The notes under the pieces: generated by a model | Told to the model about the DNA's origin: nothing | What the model saw: only the letters and a program-made list of their open reading frames with translations | The model's database searches: none | Translations under genes and position numbers: made by a program | Shown: positions 11,919 to 22,519 of the stretch, piece after piece | Layout of the letters: the number at the start of each line of letters is the position of its first letter | How positions within the stretch are numbered: the first letter of the stretch is position 1 | NCBI RefSeq assembly: GCF_007421815.1 | Contig: NZ_VLNT01000011.1 | Location: 32,074-96,073 of the forward strand | Direction: 5' to 3' | DNA: 64,000 nucleotides | Origin: Aeromicrobium piscarium | GTDB taxonomy: Bacteria; Actinomycetota; Actinomycetes; Propionibacteriales; Nocardioidaceae

Positions 11919-13213
11919 GCGGAGGCCTCCTGTTCGATGAGGGCGCCATCGAGGACGGTCGGGCGGCCGCGCAGCAGCGTGGCGACGACCCGTCCGGGCA
12001 GCTCGATGCCGGCATAGGGGGTGTTGCGGGACAGCGAGGCGGTATCGGCGGGCTCTACCACGCGGGTCGCCGCGGGATCGTAGACGACGATATTGGCCGG
12101 CTCACCGACCGCCAACGGGCGTCCGTGCCGTTCCACGCGCCCGATACGCGCGGGCGCCGCGGACATCGACTCGGCCACGCGCTCCCAGCCGATCGCCCCG
12201 GTGTCGACCATCGTCTGCTGCACGATCGACAACGCGGTCTCCAAGCCGAGCATGCCGAAGGCGGCGACGTCCCACTCGCATTCCTTGTCCTCCATCGGAT
12301 GCGGCGCGTGGTCGGTGGCGACGATGTCGATGGTGCCGTCGGCCAGGCCCTCGCGGACGGCGGCGACATCGTCGGCGCTGCGCAGGGGCGGGTTGACCTT
12401 GTAGATCGGGTCGTAGCTGCGCACCAGCTCGTCGGTCAACAGCAGGTGATGCGGCGTGACCTCGGCCGTGACGTCGATGCCCCGGCTCTTGGCCCAGCGC
12501 ACAATCTCGACCGAGCCGCGCGTCGACAGATGGCACACGTGCAGCCGCGAGCCCACGTGCTCGGCGAGCAACACGTCACGAGCGATGATCGCCTCCTCAG
12601 CGACGGCGGGCCAGCCCGCGAGTCCCAGCTCACCGGACAGCGCGCCCTCGTTCATCTGCGCACCCTCGGTGAGCCGCGGCTCCTGGGCGTGCTGGGCGAC
12701 GACGCCGTCGAAGGCCTTGACGTACTCCAGCGCGCGGCGCATGAGCACCGCATCGGAGACACACTTGCCGTCATCGGAGAACACGCGCACCCCGGCCGCC
12801 GAGGTGGCCATCGCGCCCAGCTCCGCGAGCCGCTCCCCCATCAGGCCCACCGTCACGGCGCCGATCGGCTGCACATCGCAGAAGCCGTGCTCGACTCCGA
12901 GCCGGTAGACCTGCTCGACGACACCGGCGGTGTCGGCGACCGGATCGGTATTGGCCATCGCGTGCACACAGGTGAAGCCGCCGCGGGCCGCGGCCTGCGA
13001 GCCGGTGCGAACGGTCTCGGCGTCCTCGCGTCCGGGCTCGCGCAGGTGGGTGTGGAGGTCGACGAGACCGGGCAGGGCGATATGTCCGCCGCCCTCGATG
13101 ACCTCGTCGCCCTCGAGTCCGGTGCCGATAGCGGTGATGACACCGTCCTCGATGGCGATGTCGACGGGCTCCCCGCCGAGGGGACGCACCTGGCGCAGGA
13201 TCGTGGTAGTCAT
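11915..13213 (-). CDS. pyrC: Dihydroorotase
   Basis: PyrC cyclises N-carbamoyl-aspartate to dihydroorotate. The 432-residue protein is a zinc amidohydrolase of the class I (long) type: the metal-binding [12 protein letters not shown] motif near residue 52, further histidines in [20 protein letters not shown] and [11 protein letters not shown], and the late catalytic aspartate in [10 protein letters not shown]. It starts at ATG 13213, overlapping the pyrB stop (ATGA), and overlaps carA at its own end. Confidence 0.97.
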   Translation of the reverse strand: MTTTILRQVRPLGGEPVDIAIEDGVITAIGTGLEGDEVIEGGGHIALPGLVDLHTHLREPGREDAETVRTGSQAAARGGFTCVHAMANTDPVADTAGVVEQVYRLGVEHGFCDVQPIGAVTVGLMGERLAELGAMATSAAGVRVFSDDGKCVSDAVLMRRALEYVKAFDGVVAQHAQEPRLTEGAQMNEGALSGELGLAGWPAVAEEAIIARDVLLAEHVGSRLHVCHLSTRGSVEIVRWAKSRGIDVTAEVTPHHLLLTDELVRSYDPIYKVNPPLRSADDVAAVREGLADGTIDIVATDHAPHPMEDKECEWDVAAFGMLGLETALSIVQQTMVDTGAIGWERVAESMSAAPARIGRVERHGRPLAVGEPANIVVYDPAATRVVEPADTASLSRNTPYAGIELPGRVVATLLRGRPTVLDGALIEQEASA

Positions 13214-14151
13214 GCAGTCTCCTCGTTCTCGGCGCCGCCGAGCAGTAGATACAGGGCGGCCATCCGCACGGCGACGCCGTTGGTGACCTGTTCGACGATG
13301 ACCGAGCGCGGTGAGTCCGCCACATCGGCCGTGATCTCCATACCCCGGTTCATCGGGCCGGGGTGCATGACGATGGCGTGGTCGGGCAGCCGGTTCATGC
13401 GGGCGGTGTCGAGCCCGTAGCGGCGGCTGTACTCCCGGGCGCTGGGGAAGAACGAGGCGTTCATCCGCTCGCGCTGCACCCGCAGCATCATGACGGCATC
13501 GGCCTTCTCCAGGCTGTCGTCGAGATCATAGGAGCAGGTGACCGGCCAGCTCTCAACACCGACGGGCAGCAGGGTCGGGGGCGCCACGAGAGTGACCTCG
13601 GCACCGAGGGTGTGCAGCAGCAGGGCGTTGGACCGCGCAACCCGGCTGTGCAGGACGTCGCCGACGATCGTGACGCTCTTGCCGGCCAGATCGCCGAGAT
13701 GACGGCGCATCGTGAAGGCATCGAGCAACGCCTGCGTGGGGTGCTCGTGCATGCCATCACCCGCGTTGACCACCGCACCGCTCATCCAGCGGTTGGTGGC
13801 GAGCCGATGCGGAGCGCCCGAGGCAGGGTGCCGGATCACGACGGCATCGGCGCCCATGGCCTGCAGGGTGAGAGCGGTGTCCTTGAGGCTCTCGCCCTTG
13901 CTGACGCTCGAGCCCTTGGCCGAGAAGTTGATGACATCGGCGGACAGTCGCTTGGCCGCGGCCTCGAAGGAGATGCGCGTGCGCGTCGAGTCCTCGAAGA
14001 AGAGGTTCACGACGGTGCGGCCACGCAGCGTGGGCAGCTTCTTGATCGGTCGTTGGGCGACGCCGAGCAGCTCCTCGGCGGTGTCGAGCACCCGGGTGGC
14101 GGCCTCGTGGTCCAGATCGGCGGCGGAGAGAAGGTGGCGGGGCATCGCCAT
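13210..14151 (-). CDS. pyrB: Aspartate carbamoyltransferase catalytic chain
   Basis: PyrB condenses carbamoyl phosphate with aspartate, the committed step of pyrimidine synthesis. The 313-residue product shows the carbamoyl-phosphate motif [13 protein letters not shown] near residue 51, the [11 protein letters not shown] stretch, EHPTQALLD near residue 136, and the aspartate-site region LRVQRERM near residue 224. No pyrI regulatory chain is present, as expected for this group. The start at ATG 14151 shares one base with the pyrR stop (TGATG); an ATG two codons later (14145) is also possible. Confidence 0.97.
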   Translation of the reverse strand: MAMPRHLLSAADLDHEAATRVLDTAEELLGVAQRPIKKLPTLRGRTVVNLFFEDSTRTRISFEAAAKRLSADVINFSAKGSSVSKGESLKDTALTLQAMGADAVVIRHPASGAPHRLATNRWMSGAVVNAGDGMHEHPTQALLDAFTMRRHLGDLAGKSVTIVGDVLHSRVARSNALLLHTLGAEVTLVAPPTLLPVGVESWPVTCSYDLDDSLEKADAVMMLRVQRERMNASFFPSAREYSRRYGLDTARMNRLPDHAIVMHPGPMNRGMEITADVADSPRSVIVEQVTNGVAVRMAALYLLLGGAENEETA

Positions 14152-14726
14152 CAGGACGCACCCCCCACGATCGTGACCGAATCGGGTTCGTCGTCGTGGT
14201 CGGCGAGGCGGACCTGAACCTTCTCGGCGAGCGAGGTGGGGAGGTTCTTGCCGACGAAGTCGGCGCGGATCGGCAGCTCGCGGTGGCCGCGGTCGACGAG
14301 GACCGCCAGCTGGACGGCCTGCGGGCGGCCGAGGTCGTTGAGCGCGTCGAGAGCGGCACGGATGGTGCGGCCGCTGAAGAGCACGTCGTCGACGAGCACC
14401 ACGATCTTGCCGTCGATGTCCTCGGGGATCGAGGTGTGCTCGAGGGCGCGTGCGGGGCGCATGCGCAGGTCATCGCGGTACATCGTGACGTCGAGCGATC
14501 CGGGGGTGATCGTGCGTCCCTCCACCTCGCTCATCCGCTCGGCGATGCGCCGGGCGAGATGGACTCCGCGGGTGGGGATGCCCAGCAGCACCACATCGCG
14601 GGAGTCGCGATTGCGCTCGAGGATCTCGTGGGTGATGCGGGTGAGAGCGCGGGAGATGTCCTGGTCGTCGAGGACAGTGCGCGCGGGTACGTCGTCAGGC
14701 GTGGGCGTGTCGGCAGACACCACCAT
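14151..14726 (-). CDS. pyrR: Bifunctional pyr operon regulator / uracil phosphoribosyltransferase
   Basis: PyrR senses UMP/UTP against PRPP and binds pyr mRNA; it can also make UMP from uracil. The 191-residue product has the PRPP-binding loop [18 protein letters not shown] near residue 113, the [14 protein letters not shown] segment, and the DVTMYRDDL motif typical of PyrR. As the first gene of pyrR-pyrB-pyrC-carA-carB-pyrF it lies directly after a sequence matching the PyrR-binding loop, so it probably represses its own translation and that of the genes coupled to it. Confidence 0.96.
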   Translation of the reverse strand: MVVSADTPTPDDVPARTVLDDQDISRALTRITHEILERNRDSRDVVLLGIPTRGVHLARRIAERMSEVEGRTITPGSLDVTMYRDDLRMRPARALEHTSIPEDIDGKIVVLVDDVLFSGRTIRAALDALNDLGRPQAVQLAVLVDRGHRELPIRADFVGKNLPTSLAEKVQVRLADHDDEPDSVTIVGGAS

Positions 14727-14738
14727 GCTGACCTCCTT

Positions 14739-14758
14739 CTCCGCCTCACGGGACGGTG
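14739..14758 (-). promoter_or_regulatory. PyrR-binding loop upstream of pyrR
   Basis: On the minus strand the sequence CCGTCCCGTGAGGCGG lies just before the AAGGAGG ribosome-binding site of pyrR. It contains UCCCGUGAGG, which fits the PyrR recognition core UCCNGNGAGG, with a short CCG/CGG closing stem. In mycobacteria PyrR is known to act by binding such a loop near the ribosome-binding site and blocking translation; the position here suits that mechanism rather than transcription attenuation, because there is no room for a terminator. Confidence 0.75.
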
Positions 14759-14850
14759 GTTAAAGGATGTCGATCGGTCGCCTCAGCCTAACAGTCAGGC
14801 ACTCGCGGGGACGCCACGACCCGGGCTTCGCCCAGGAGGCCCGAGCCGGG

Positions 14851-14963
14851 GCGGTGAGCGACGCACCCCTCGCCACGAGGAGCGGTGACCTACGCACGTC
14901 TCGTCACGCCGGAGAGGTGCCTGAGCCACCGCTCGAGGATCGGAGACGTGCGTAGGTCACCGC
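14851..14963. repeat. Array of four 21-bp variable-core repeats after the opu operon
   Basis: Four units of the form GCGGTG-N7-CACSTCTC (one with CACCCCTC): plus orientation at 14851-14871 and 14882-14902, minus orientation at 14912-14932 and 14943-14963. Cores are AGCGACG, ACCTACG, GCTCAGG and ACCTACG. The second and fourth are perfect 21-bp reverse complements. The array begins 29 bp after the stop of the substrate-binding gene and probably folds into stem-loops acting as a terminator. The remaining 14759-14850 stretch, which should hold the pyr promoter, shows no strong consensus. Confidence 0.85.
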
Positions 14964-14992
14964 CCACCACGAGACCGGCGAGGCGGCCCGGG

Positions 14993-15964
14993 TCAGGGCA
15001 GCTCGACGAGACCTTCCTCGACCAACCAGTCGCGGGCGACGATCGCCGGGTCCTCGCCGTCGCTGTCGACCCGCGCGTTCAGCTCGAGCATGACCTCGTT
15101 GGTGATGAGCGGCGAGACCTGGTCGAGGACCTCCTGGATCTCCGGATGCTCGTCGAGCAGGTCGGCACTGACCACCATCGAGAGGTTGTAGAGCGGGAAG
15201 AACTGCCGATCGTCCTCCAGCACGCGCAGATCGAGCCCCGGGATGCGTCCGTCGGTGGTGAACACCTCGCCGAAGTTGCAGCGGCCCTCGGCTGTCGCGG
15301 TGTAGACGACGCCCGTGTCGAGGGTGAGCACGTCGGCGAGATCACCCGGGGTGAGGTCGTAGGCGGCGAGCATGGGCTCGAAACCGTCGTTGCGGGTCGC
15401 GAACTCCGACTCGACGCAGAAGGTGAGCTCCTCGGGCGGCAGCTCCAGCAGATCGGAGAACTTCTCGACGCCGAGCTCCTCGGCCTTGTCCTCGCGGATC
15501 GCGAAGGCGTAGGTGTTGTTCATCGGCGACGGTGGGAGCCAGACGAGGCCATTGGGCTCGTCGGCCTCCAGTACCGCCTGCCACTGCTCCTCCTCGCCCT
15601 TGACCGGCTCGTCGTTGCCGAGGTAGTTGATCCAGCCGGTGCCGGTGTACTCCGGGGAGATGTCCGCGTCACCGTCGAGCATGGCCTGGCGCGCCCCGAA
15701 GGAACCCGGCGTGTTCGACATATTGGTGACATCGGCGCCGGCGACGTCGAGGATGGTCGAGACCATGTTGCCGAGCACCAGCTGCTCGGTGAAGTCCTTC
15801 GCCACGATCGTCACCGGCACGCCCTCCAGCGAGTCGTAGTGCTCGATGTCGGCCGGCTCGGCCGAGAGCACGGCTCCGGAGGAGGACTGCAGGCCGCATC
15901 CGGCGGCCAGCAGAGCGGTGGCGGCCCCGGCGAGGGTCAGGGCACGAAGTCGGCGGATGGACAC
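14993..15964 (-). CDS. Osmoprotectant ABC transporter substrate-binding lipoprotein (OpuBC/ProX-like)
   Basis: Solute receptor of a glycine betaine/choline-type importer (OpuAC-like fold). The 323-residue protein has a lipoprotein signal with LLAAGC and Cys23, then family blocks: VTIVAKDFTEQLVLGNM, DISPEYTGTGW, a YAFAIREDKA stretch, and TFCVESEFATRNDG, with several aromatic residues (W, Y, F) of the kind that cage quaternary ammonium groups. GTG at 15964 is the start, 1 nt after the permease stop. Last gene of a four-gene operon. The exact substrate (betaine, carnitine, choline, ectoine) is not decidable. Confidence 0.9.
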   Translation of the reverse strand: MSIRRLRALTLAGAATALLAAGCGLQSSSGAVLSAEPADIEHYDSLEGVPVTIVAKDFTEQLVLGNMVSTILDVAGADVTNMSNTPGSFGARQAMLDGDADISPEYTGTGWINYLGNDEPVKGEEEQWQAVLEADEPNGLVWLPPSPMNNTYAFAIREDKAEELGVEKFSDLLELPPEELTFCVESEFATRNDGFEPMLAAYDLTPGDLADVLTLDTGVVYTATAEGRCNFGEVFTTDGRIPGLDLRVLEDDRQFFPLYNLSMVVSADLLDEHPEIQEVLDQVSPLITNEVMLELNARVDSDGEDPAIVARDWLVEEGLVELP

Positions 15965-15965
15965 G

Positions 15966-16738
15966 TCAGACTCCCTTCGGCGACGCCACGAGCTCCACGA
16001 CGCGGGCGATCCAGTCGATGAACAGCGCGAGCGCGGCGATGAGCAAGGCACCGATGACGAGGACCACATCCTGCTGCAGCTTGATCCCCGAGGTGATGAG
16101 CTGGCCCAGCCCGCCGCCACCGGTGAAGGACACCAGGGCCGCGGTGCCGACGATGAGCACGAGCGCCGTGCGCACGCCGGCGATGATGATCGGCAGGGCG
16201 AGCGGGAGTTCGACCCGCAGGAGGGTCGCCAGTCCGGACATGCCCATACCGCGGCCGGCCTCGACGAGCTTCGCGTCGACGGAGTCGATACCGGCCACCG
16301 TGTTGGCGATGATCGGCAGCAGACCGTAGACGACCAGCGCCACGGTGGCTCCGAGGGTACCGATCCCGAAGATCGCTGCGCCCAGGGCGATCAGGCCGAT
16401 TGCCGGCGCGGCCTGCCCGAATCCGGCGACCGTGATGATCGGCTTGGAGAAGCGGCGCATCGGCCCGCGGGTCAGCAGCACGCCCACCGGCACAGCGACC
16501 GCGACAGTGACCAAGGTGGCGATGAAGCTGACACTCAGGTGTTGGCCGAAGAGCGGCAGAAGATTGCCGACGGCGAGGGAGCGCGCCTCGCTGTCGGAGA
16601 CATCGGCGACCTGCACGAAGACCAGGCAGCCGACGACGACCAGCACGCAGACCAGCGGCTGGGTCACGTAGCGGGCGATGCCCGGCTTGTCCGGGCCGGC
16701 CGAGGTCGCGGTGTCGAGGGTCGAGGTCTCAGCGGTGC

Positions 16739-16742
<4 letters not shown>
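15966..16742 (-). CDS. Osmoprotectant ABC transporter permease (OpuBB-like)
   Basis: A 258-residue inner membrane permease with about five or six helices. The MetI-type EAA-like loop is EAGRGMGMSGLATLLRVELPLALP near residues 161-184, where the ATPase docks. The helix after residue 30 (PLVCVLVVVGCLVFVQV) follows a hydrophilic 28-residue N-terminal tail. The ATG at 16742 overlaps the stop of the ATPase gene (ATGA). It pairs with the second permease at 17892-18554. Confidence 0.9.
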
Positions 16743-17891
<1,149 letters not shown>

Positions 17892-17899
<8 letters not shown>

Positions 17900-18554
17900 G
17901 TGCGATGCCCTTCGAGGTCGTGAGTCGCGTCAACAGGTTGAGGACGACGTCGAGGATGATGGCCAGGAGGATGATGCCGAGCGTGCCCGCCACCACGGAG
18001 TTGGTGGCATTGGCGCCGCCCATACGGGAGATGCCCGAGAAGATGTAGCCGCCGAGGCCGGGTCCGAGGGCGAAGGCCGCGATGGCGGCGACCCCCATGA
18101 GCATCTGCGCCGACACACGGACCCCCGTCATGATGACGGGCCACGCCAGCGGGATCTCCAGGCGCACGAGGGTGGCCATCCGGCCCATGCCCATTCCCCG
18201 GGCGGACTCGATCAGCGCCGGGTCCACCCCGCGCAGTCCGACGACGACATTGCGCAGGATCGGCAGGAAGCCGAAGAACACCAGGACGATGACCGACGGC
18301 AGGACGCCGATGCTGACGATGCCGACGAGCAGACCCAGCAGGGCATAGGACGGGATCGTCAGGCCGACGGCGGAGAAGGTCTGGGCGACGGTGACACCCC
18401 AGTTGGTCTGCGTGGCGAGAACCCCGAGCACCAGCGCGAGCAGCGTCGCGAGCAGCAGACTCTGGACGACCAGGCTCATGTGTTGGTAGGCGAGGAACGA
18501 CAGCACCGACCATCGTTCCCCGATGAACGTGAAGAAATCGGAGATGGCCGTCAT
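17892..18554 (-). CDS. Osmoprotectant ABC transporter permease (OpuBD-like)
   Basis: A 220-residue permease with about five transmembrane segments and the ATPase-docking loop ESARGMGMGRMATLVRLEIP near residues 125-144. I take the ATG at 18554 (MTAISDFFTFIGERW) as the start; the frame is open further upstream but that sequence is intergenic in character. It is the first gene of the opu operon, so the promoter should lie in the 343-bp gap upstream. Confidence 0.9.
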
Positions 18555-18897
18555 GCACCGTCCTCGTCCGTGAGCGGCCACGGCTTTCGCGGCCAGCACA
18601 TGACGGTAACGGGCTTCTGCCGCGCTCGCAGCCCGGCGCGGGCGAGATCAGGGCTGCTGAATCCCCCATTCGCCCCGCATTAAGTGGAACTTTCGACCGA
18701 GGAAAAAAGATCGGATCTGCTCCACTCGCGCCGGTCGCATGGTGAGACGTCGGCGCTCGGCGACTTACGGAATCGGCCCGGGACGGTCCACCATGGTCGA
18801 CCAGCTCGCCGGCTCCCCGCTCGCAGAGGGCGGTGAGCAGTCAACCAGCGCTCTGGGACGAGGGTCGTTGACAGCTCACCACCCACGCGTGGGGGGG
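18555..18897. other. 343-bp intergenic region between nusB and the opu operon
   Basis: No ORF in this gap looks real. The nusB-proximal part holds an inverted pair of 17-bp variable-core repeats. The opu-proximal part should contain the opu promoter, but I see no convincing -35/-10 pair; an AT-richer patch with an AGATCCGATCT palindrome and a T-run lies at about 18704-18720. Confidence 0.5.
18829..18883. repeat. Inverted pair of 17-bp variable-core repeats after nusB
   Basis: The plus-strand unit GGCGGTGAGCAGTCAAC (18829-18845) and its minus-strand partner GGTGGTGAGCTGTCAAC (18867-18883) match the GGCGGTR-N4-GTCAAC family seen also after aspS and before ruvC. The pair lies 15 bp after the nusB stop and can fold into a stem-loop, probably a terminator. 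Confidence 0.7.
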
Positions 18898-19308
18898 TTA
18901 CTCCGTCAGGGAGGGCTTCAGCTCGACCACCCGGCTGAGCAGACCGCTGACGAAACGCGGGGACTCGTCGGTGGACAGGTCCGTCGCGAGGTCGACGGCC
19001 TCGCTCACGGCGACGGCGTCAGGGACGTCGTCGTTGTAGAGGATCTCGTAGGCGCCGATCCGCAGCAGATTGCGGTCGACCGCCGGCATCCTCTCGAGGG
19101 TCCAGCCGCGCGCGTTCTCCGCGAGCAGACCGTCGATCCGGGCTTGATGGGCGGTGACGCCCTCGACGAGCGCCACCGTGTAGGCGTTGATGGGTGGCTC
19201 GTTCACCGCGACCCGGTCGGCGAGGGTCGCCGAGAGGTCACCGCCGCGGGCCTCGGACTCGAAGAGGATGTCCAAGGCCCGCTTGCGGTAGCGCGTACGT
19301 GCTCCCAT
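18898..19308 (-). CDS. nusB: Transcription antitermination factor NusB
   Basis: NusB binds the boxA RNA with NusE (S10) and supports rRNA antitermination. The 136-residue all-helical protein shows the RKRALDILFESEARGG N-terminal motif and the family hallmark LLRIGAYEILYNDDVPDAVAV near residues 84-104, followed by SEAVDLATDLSTDESPRFV. Its ATG shares a base with the efp stop (TGATG), so efp and nusB are coupled, as in many actinobacteria. Confidence 0.95.
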   Translation of the reverse strand: MGARTRYRKRALDILFESEARGGDLSATLADRVAVNEPPINAYTVALVEGVTAHQARIDGLLAENARGWTLERMPAVDRNLLRIGAYEILYNDDVPDAVAVSEAVDLATDLSTDESPRFVSGLLSRVVELKPSLTE

Positions 19309-19871
19309 CAGGCCGAGACGCGCCCGAGGTAGCTGCCGTCGCGGGTGTCGACCTTGACCCGCTCGCCGTTGTCGATGAACAGCGGCACCTGGATCTCCTT
19401 GCCGGTCTCCAGGCGGGCCGGCTTGGTGCCGCCGCTGGAGCGGTCGCCCTGCAGGCCCGGCTCGGTGTACTCGACGGTCAGCTCGACCGAGGCCGGCAGC
19501 TCGATGTAGAGCGGGTTGCCCTCATTGACCGCGACCACGGCGTTCTGGTTCTCCAGCATGTAGTCCTTGGCGTCACCGACCACGGCGTCGTTCAGCTCGA
19601 GCTGGTCGTAGGTCGAGTTGTCCATGAACACATAGGAGGTGCCGTCGTGGTACAGGAACTGCATATCGCGCTTGTCGACATTGGCGACGTCGACCTTGAC
19701 ATCGGCATTGAAGGTGCGATCCACCGTCTTGCCGCTCGTGACGTTCTTCAGCTTGGTGCGCACGACCGCGCCGCCCTTGCCGGGCTTGTGGTGCTGGAAC
19801 CAGATGACGGACCAGAGCTGTCCGTCGATATTGAGCACCATGCCGTTCTTCAAGTCGTTCGTGGTGGCCAT
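19308..19871 (-). CDS. efp: Elongation factor P
   Basis: EF-P relieves ribosome stalling at consecutive prolines. The 187-residue protein has the three-beta-barrel layout; the tip loop at residues 30-36 reads [10 protein letters not shown], with the conserved lysine and proline. Actinobacterial EF-P generally works with an unmodified lysine, and no EpmA/EpmB or other modification gene is nearby. The start shares a base with the pepQ stop (TGATG). Confidence 0.96.
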   Translation of the reverse strand: MATTNDLKNGMVLNIDGQLWSVIWFQHHKPGKGGAVVRTKLKNVTSGKTVDRTFNADVKVDVANVDKRDMQFLYHDGTSYVFMDNSTYDQLELNDAVVGDAKDYMLENQNAVVAVNEGNPLYIELPASVELTVEYTEPGLQGDRSSGGTKPARLETGKEIQVPLFIDNGERVKVDTRDGSYLGRVSA

Positions 19872-20917
19872 CAGGCGATCTCCATGAGGTCTTTGGCCGT
19901 CGTGGTCAGCACCTCGGGTGCGGCGTCCGTCACGACGACGGTGTCTTCGATGCGCACTCCCCCGCGCCCGGGCAGGTAGATGCCGGGCTCCATCGTCAAG
20001 ACAGTGCGCCGAGTGAGTCTACCGGGGTGCGCCGCGCCGATGAACGGGTCCTCGTGAATCTGCAGGCCGACCCCGTGCCCGAGGCCCGTGGTGAAGGCCG
20101 CCAACCATCCCGCGGCGTCGAGCGAGGTGGTGGCGGCCGTGTAGGACTCGGCGACCGGCACACCGGCGCGGAGTCGCTCCAGTCCGGCCGCCTGCGCCTC
20201 CCGCACGGCGGTGTAGATCTCGCGCTGCCAGTCGGCGGCCTTCCCGAGGACGACGGTGCGCGTGCAGTCCGCGTGATAGCCGTCGACCAGCGCGCCGAAG
20301 TCGATCTTCAGCAGGTCGCCGCGCTCGACGATGCGGTCGGTCGGGTGATGGTGCGGGATGGCCGAGTTCTCACCGGCGGCGAGGATCGTGTCGAAGGCCT
20401 TGTCCTGGGCCCCGAGCCGGAACATGCGGTCCTCGAGCTCGCGGGCGAGCTCGCGCTCGGTGCGCCCGACGAGCCGGCCGTCGAGCAACTGCTCGAGGGC
20501 TTCCGCCGAGACAGCGCAGGCTCGGCGGAGGGACTCGATCTCGCCGTCGTCCTTGACCTCGCGTAACCGCTCCACCAGCCTCCCGGACGAGACGGGCTCG
20601 CCGAGCCGGCGCCAGGCGTCGACGCTCAGCACGTGGGTCTCGGCCAGCAGGAGGCCACGAGCGCGACCGCGCGCCTCGTCCAACAGGTGCCGGGTGATGA
20701 CGTGCTCGACATCGGGCAGTTCCTGGGCGGCCTGGTCGCGGTAGCGTCCGTCGGTGAAGAACACCGCCGATCCGTCGGCGAAGACCAGCACCGCGCCATT
20801 GGACCCGGTGAATCCCGTGAGGTACCGGACATTGACCAGATCGCCCACGTAGAGCGCGTCGGCCCCTTGCTCGGCGATCAGCCGGCCGAGCCTCTCGCGG
20901 CGGTCAGCCGTGCTCAT
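19871..20917 (-). CDS. pepQ: Xaa-Pro aminopeptidase (M24 family)
   Basis: A 348-residue M24 metallopeptidase that removes N-terminal residues before proline. It has an N-terminal creatinase-like domain ([13 protein letters not shown]) and a C-terminal pita-bread domain with all metal ligands visible: the two aspartates in [18 protein letters not shown], the histidine in [12 protein letters not shown], and the glutamates in [10 protein letters not shown] and [10 protein letters not shown]. It sits between aroB and efp, the standard position. Its start is 19 bp after the aroB stop with no aroQ gene in the gap. Confidence 0.94.
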   Translation of the reverse strand: MSTADRRERLGRLIAEQGADALYVGDLVNVRYLTGFTGSNGAVLVFADGSAVFFTDGRYRDQAAQELPDVEHVITRHLLDEARGRARGLLLAETHVLSVDAWRRLGEPVSSGRLVERLREVKDDGEIESLRRACAVSAEALEQLLDGRLVGRTERELARELEDRMFRLGAQDKAFDTILAAGENSAIPHHHPTDRIVERGDLLKIDFGALVDGYHADCTRTVVLGKAADWQREIYTAVREAQAAGLERLRAGVPVAESYTAATTSLDAAGWLAAFTTGLGHGVGLQIHEDPFIGAAHPGRLTRRTVLTMEPGIYLPGRGGVRIEDTVVVTDAAPEVLTTTAKDLMEIA

Positions 20918-20936
20918 CGCGCCACGGCGGACATGA

Positions 20937-22016
20937 TCATTCGAGGATCGCCTCGTAGCTGGAGCGCAGGAGGGTCTCGTCGGGGGCGGCGAGGATGGAC
21001 GGACGGGCCAATGCGTCGAGCACGACGAAGCGCAGGGTGGAGCCCCGCGACTTCTTGTCCAGACGCATCCCGGCCATCAGCTGATCGAACTGGTCGTCGC
21101 GGTAGGTGGTGGGCAGCCCGACCGAGGACAGCAGGCGACGGTGCCGCGCCAGCAGTCGCGAGTCGATACGCCCGGCCCGGTGCGCCAGCTCCGCGACGAA
21201 GACCATGCCGATCGCGATCGCCTCGCCGTGCCGGATGCCATACCGCTCGTGCCGCTCGATCGCATGACCCAGCGTGTGGCCGTAGTTGAGCGCCTCGCGG
21301 CCGATGGCTCCCCCGGGGCCGCGCTCGGTGAGATCCCCCGCCACTGTCGCAGCCTTGACCGCGATGCCGCGCTCGATCAGGCCGGCGAGTACCGGATCGT
21401 ACGGGTCGGCGGCCGCGGCCGGGTCCCGCTCGACGATGTCGAGGATGTCCGGATCGGCGATGAAACCACACTTGACGATCTCCGCCAGGCCGCTGCGGAT
21501 CTCCGCCGCCGGGAGCGTCGCGAGCGCGTCGAGGTCGCACAGCACACCGATCGGCTCGTGGAAAGCGCCGACGAGGTTCTTGCCCTCGCGCAGGTTGATG
21601 CCGGTCTTGCCGCCGACGGCCGCGTCGACCATGCCCAGCACCGTAGTGGGCACCGTCACGAATCGCACGCCACGCAACCAGCTCGCGGCGAGGAAGCCGG
21701 CCAGATCGGTAGTCGCTCCCCCGCCGACCCCGAGGACGAGATCCGACCGCGTGTAGCCGTGCTGGGCGAGCAGGCTCCAGCAATGCGCGAGGAACTCGGG
21801 AGTCTTGGCCTGTTCGCCGTCCGGAGTCTCGATGAGCAGTACCTGCAGGTGCGCCAGCTCCGCCGCCAGAGCCTCCGCCCGGTCGGTCACCGCAGGCGCG
21901 TGCACGATCGCCACCCGCTCGGTATCGGTGGGCACCAGTCCGGAAAGCTCACCTGCGGCACCCGCGCCGACCACCACCTCATAGGGCTGGGCCGTCGCGA
22001 CCGCCAGCCGCCTCAT
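20937..22016 (-). CDS. aroB: 3-dehydroquinate synthase
   Basis: AroB converts DAHP to 3-dehydroquinate, step 2 of the shikimate pathway, using NAD and a divalent metal. The 359-residue protein shows GVGGGATTDLAGFLAASW near residue 98, the PTTVLGMVDAAVGGKTGI motif near residue 120, the metal-ligand segments RSGLAEIVKCG and ALNYGHTLGHAIE, and the late RHGEAIAIGM. The ATG at 22016 overlaps the aroK stop (ATGA). Confidence 0.97.
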   Translation of the reverse strand: MRRLAVATAQPYEVVVGAGAAGELSGLVPTDTERVAIVHAPAVTDRAEALAAELAHLQVLLIETPDGEQAKTPEFLAHCWSLLAQHGYTRSDLVLGVGGGATTDLAGFLAASWLRGVRFVTVPTTVLGMVDAAVGGKTGINLREGKNLVGAFHEPIGVLCDLDALATLPAAEIRSGLAEIVKCGFIADPDILDIVERDPAAAADPYDPVLAGLIERGIAVKAATVAGDLTERGPGGAIGREALNYGHTLGHAIERHERYGIRHGEAIAIGMVFVAELAHRAGRIDSRLLARHRRLLSSVGLPTTYRDDQFDQLMAGMRLDKKSRGSTLRFVVLDALARPSILAAPDETLLRSSYEAILE

Positions 22017-22519
22017 CGGGCCTCCTCCACGAAGGCGATGACAGCATCGGCCACCTCATCGGGCGACAGGGCGTCGGTGTCGATGACCGTGGTCGCCACC
22101 TCGAGATAGACCGGCCGCCGCTCGTCCATCAGCCTCTTGAGCTGCCCGCGGACATTGCCGAGCAGCAGGGGGCGCCCGGAGTTCATGCCCACGCGAGCCG
22201 CCGCCTGTGCGAGACCGACGTCGAGGAACACCACGCGGTGCTCGCGCAGAAGCTTGCGGGTGTCCTCGTGGACGGGAGCGCCACCACCGAGCGAGACGAT
22301 CCCGTCGTGCTCGGCGAGTGCCCGCGCCACCGCCGCATGCTCCAGCTCGCGGAATCTCGCCTCGCCGGCCTCGACGAAGATGTCCTGGACGCTGACGCCC
22401 TGCTCGGCCTCGACATCGGCATCGGTATCGCGGACGGCCAGGCCGATGCGTTCGGCGACCAGCTGCGCGATCGTCGACTTGCCCGCTCCTGGCGGGCCGA
22501 CGATCACGATCGGTGCCAT
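22013..22519 (-). CDS. aroK: Shikimate kinase
   Basis: AroK phosphorylates shikimate at the 3-hydroxyl. The 168-residue protein has the P-loop GPPGAGKSTIAQ at residue 8, the substrate-binding DTDADVE and EARFRELE segments (conserved aspartate and arginine), SLGGGAP in the Walker B-like position, and the lid region around RPLL. Its ATG shares a base with the aroC stop (TGATG), and it overlaps aroB at its end, so aroC-aroK-aroB are tightly coupled. Confidence 0.96.
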   Translation of the reverse strand: MAPIVIVGPPGAGKSTIAQLVAERIGLAVRDTDADVEAEQGVSVQDIFVEAGEARFRELEHAAVARALAEHDGIVSLGGGAPVHEDTRKLLREHRVVFLDVGLAQAAARVGMNSGRPLLLGNVRGQLKRLMDERRPVYLEVATTVIDTDALSPDEVADAVIAFVEEAR

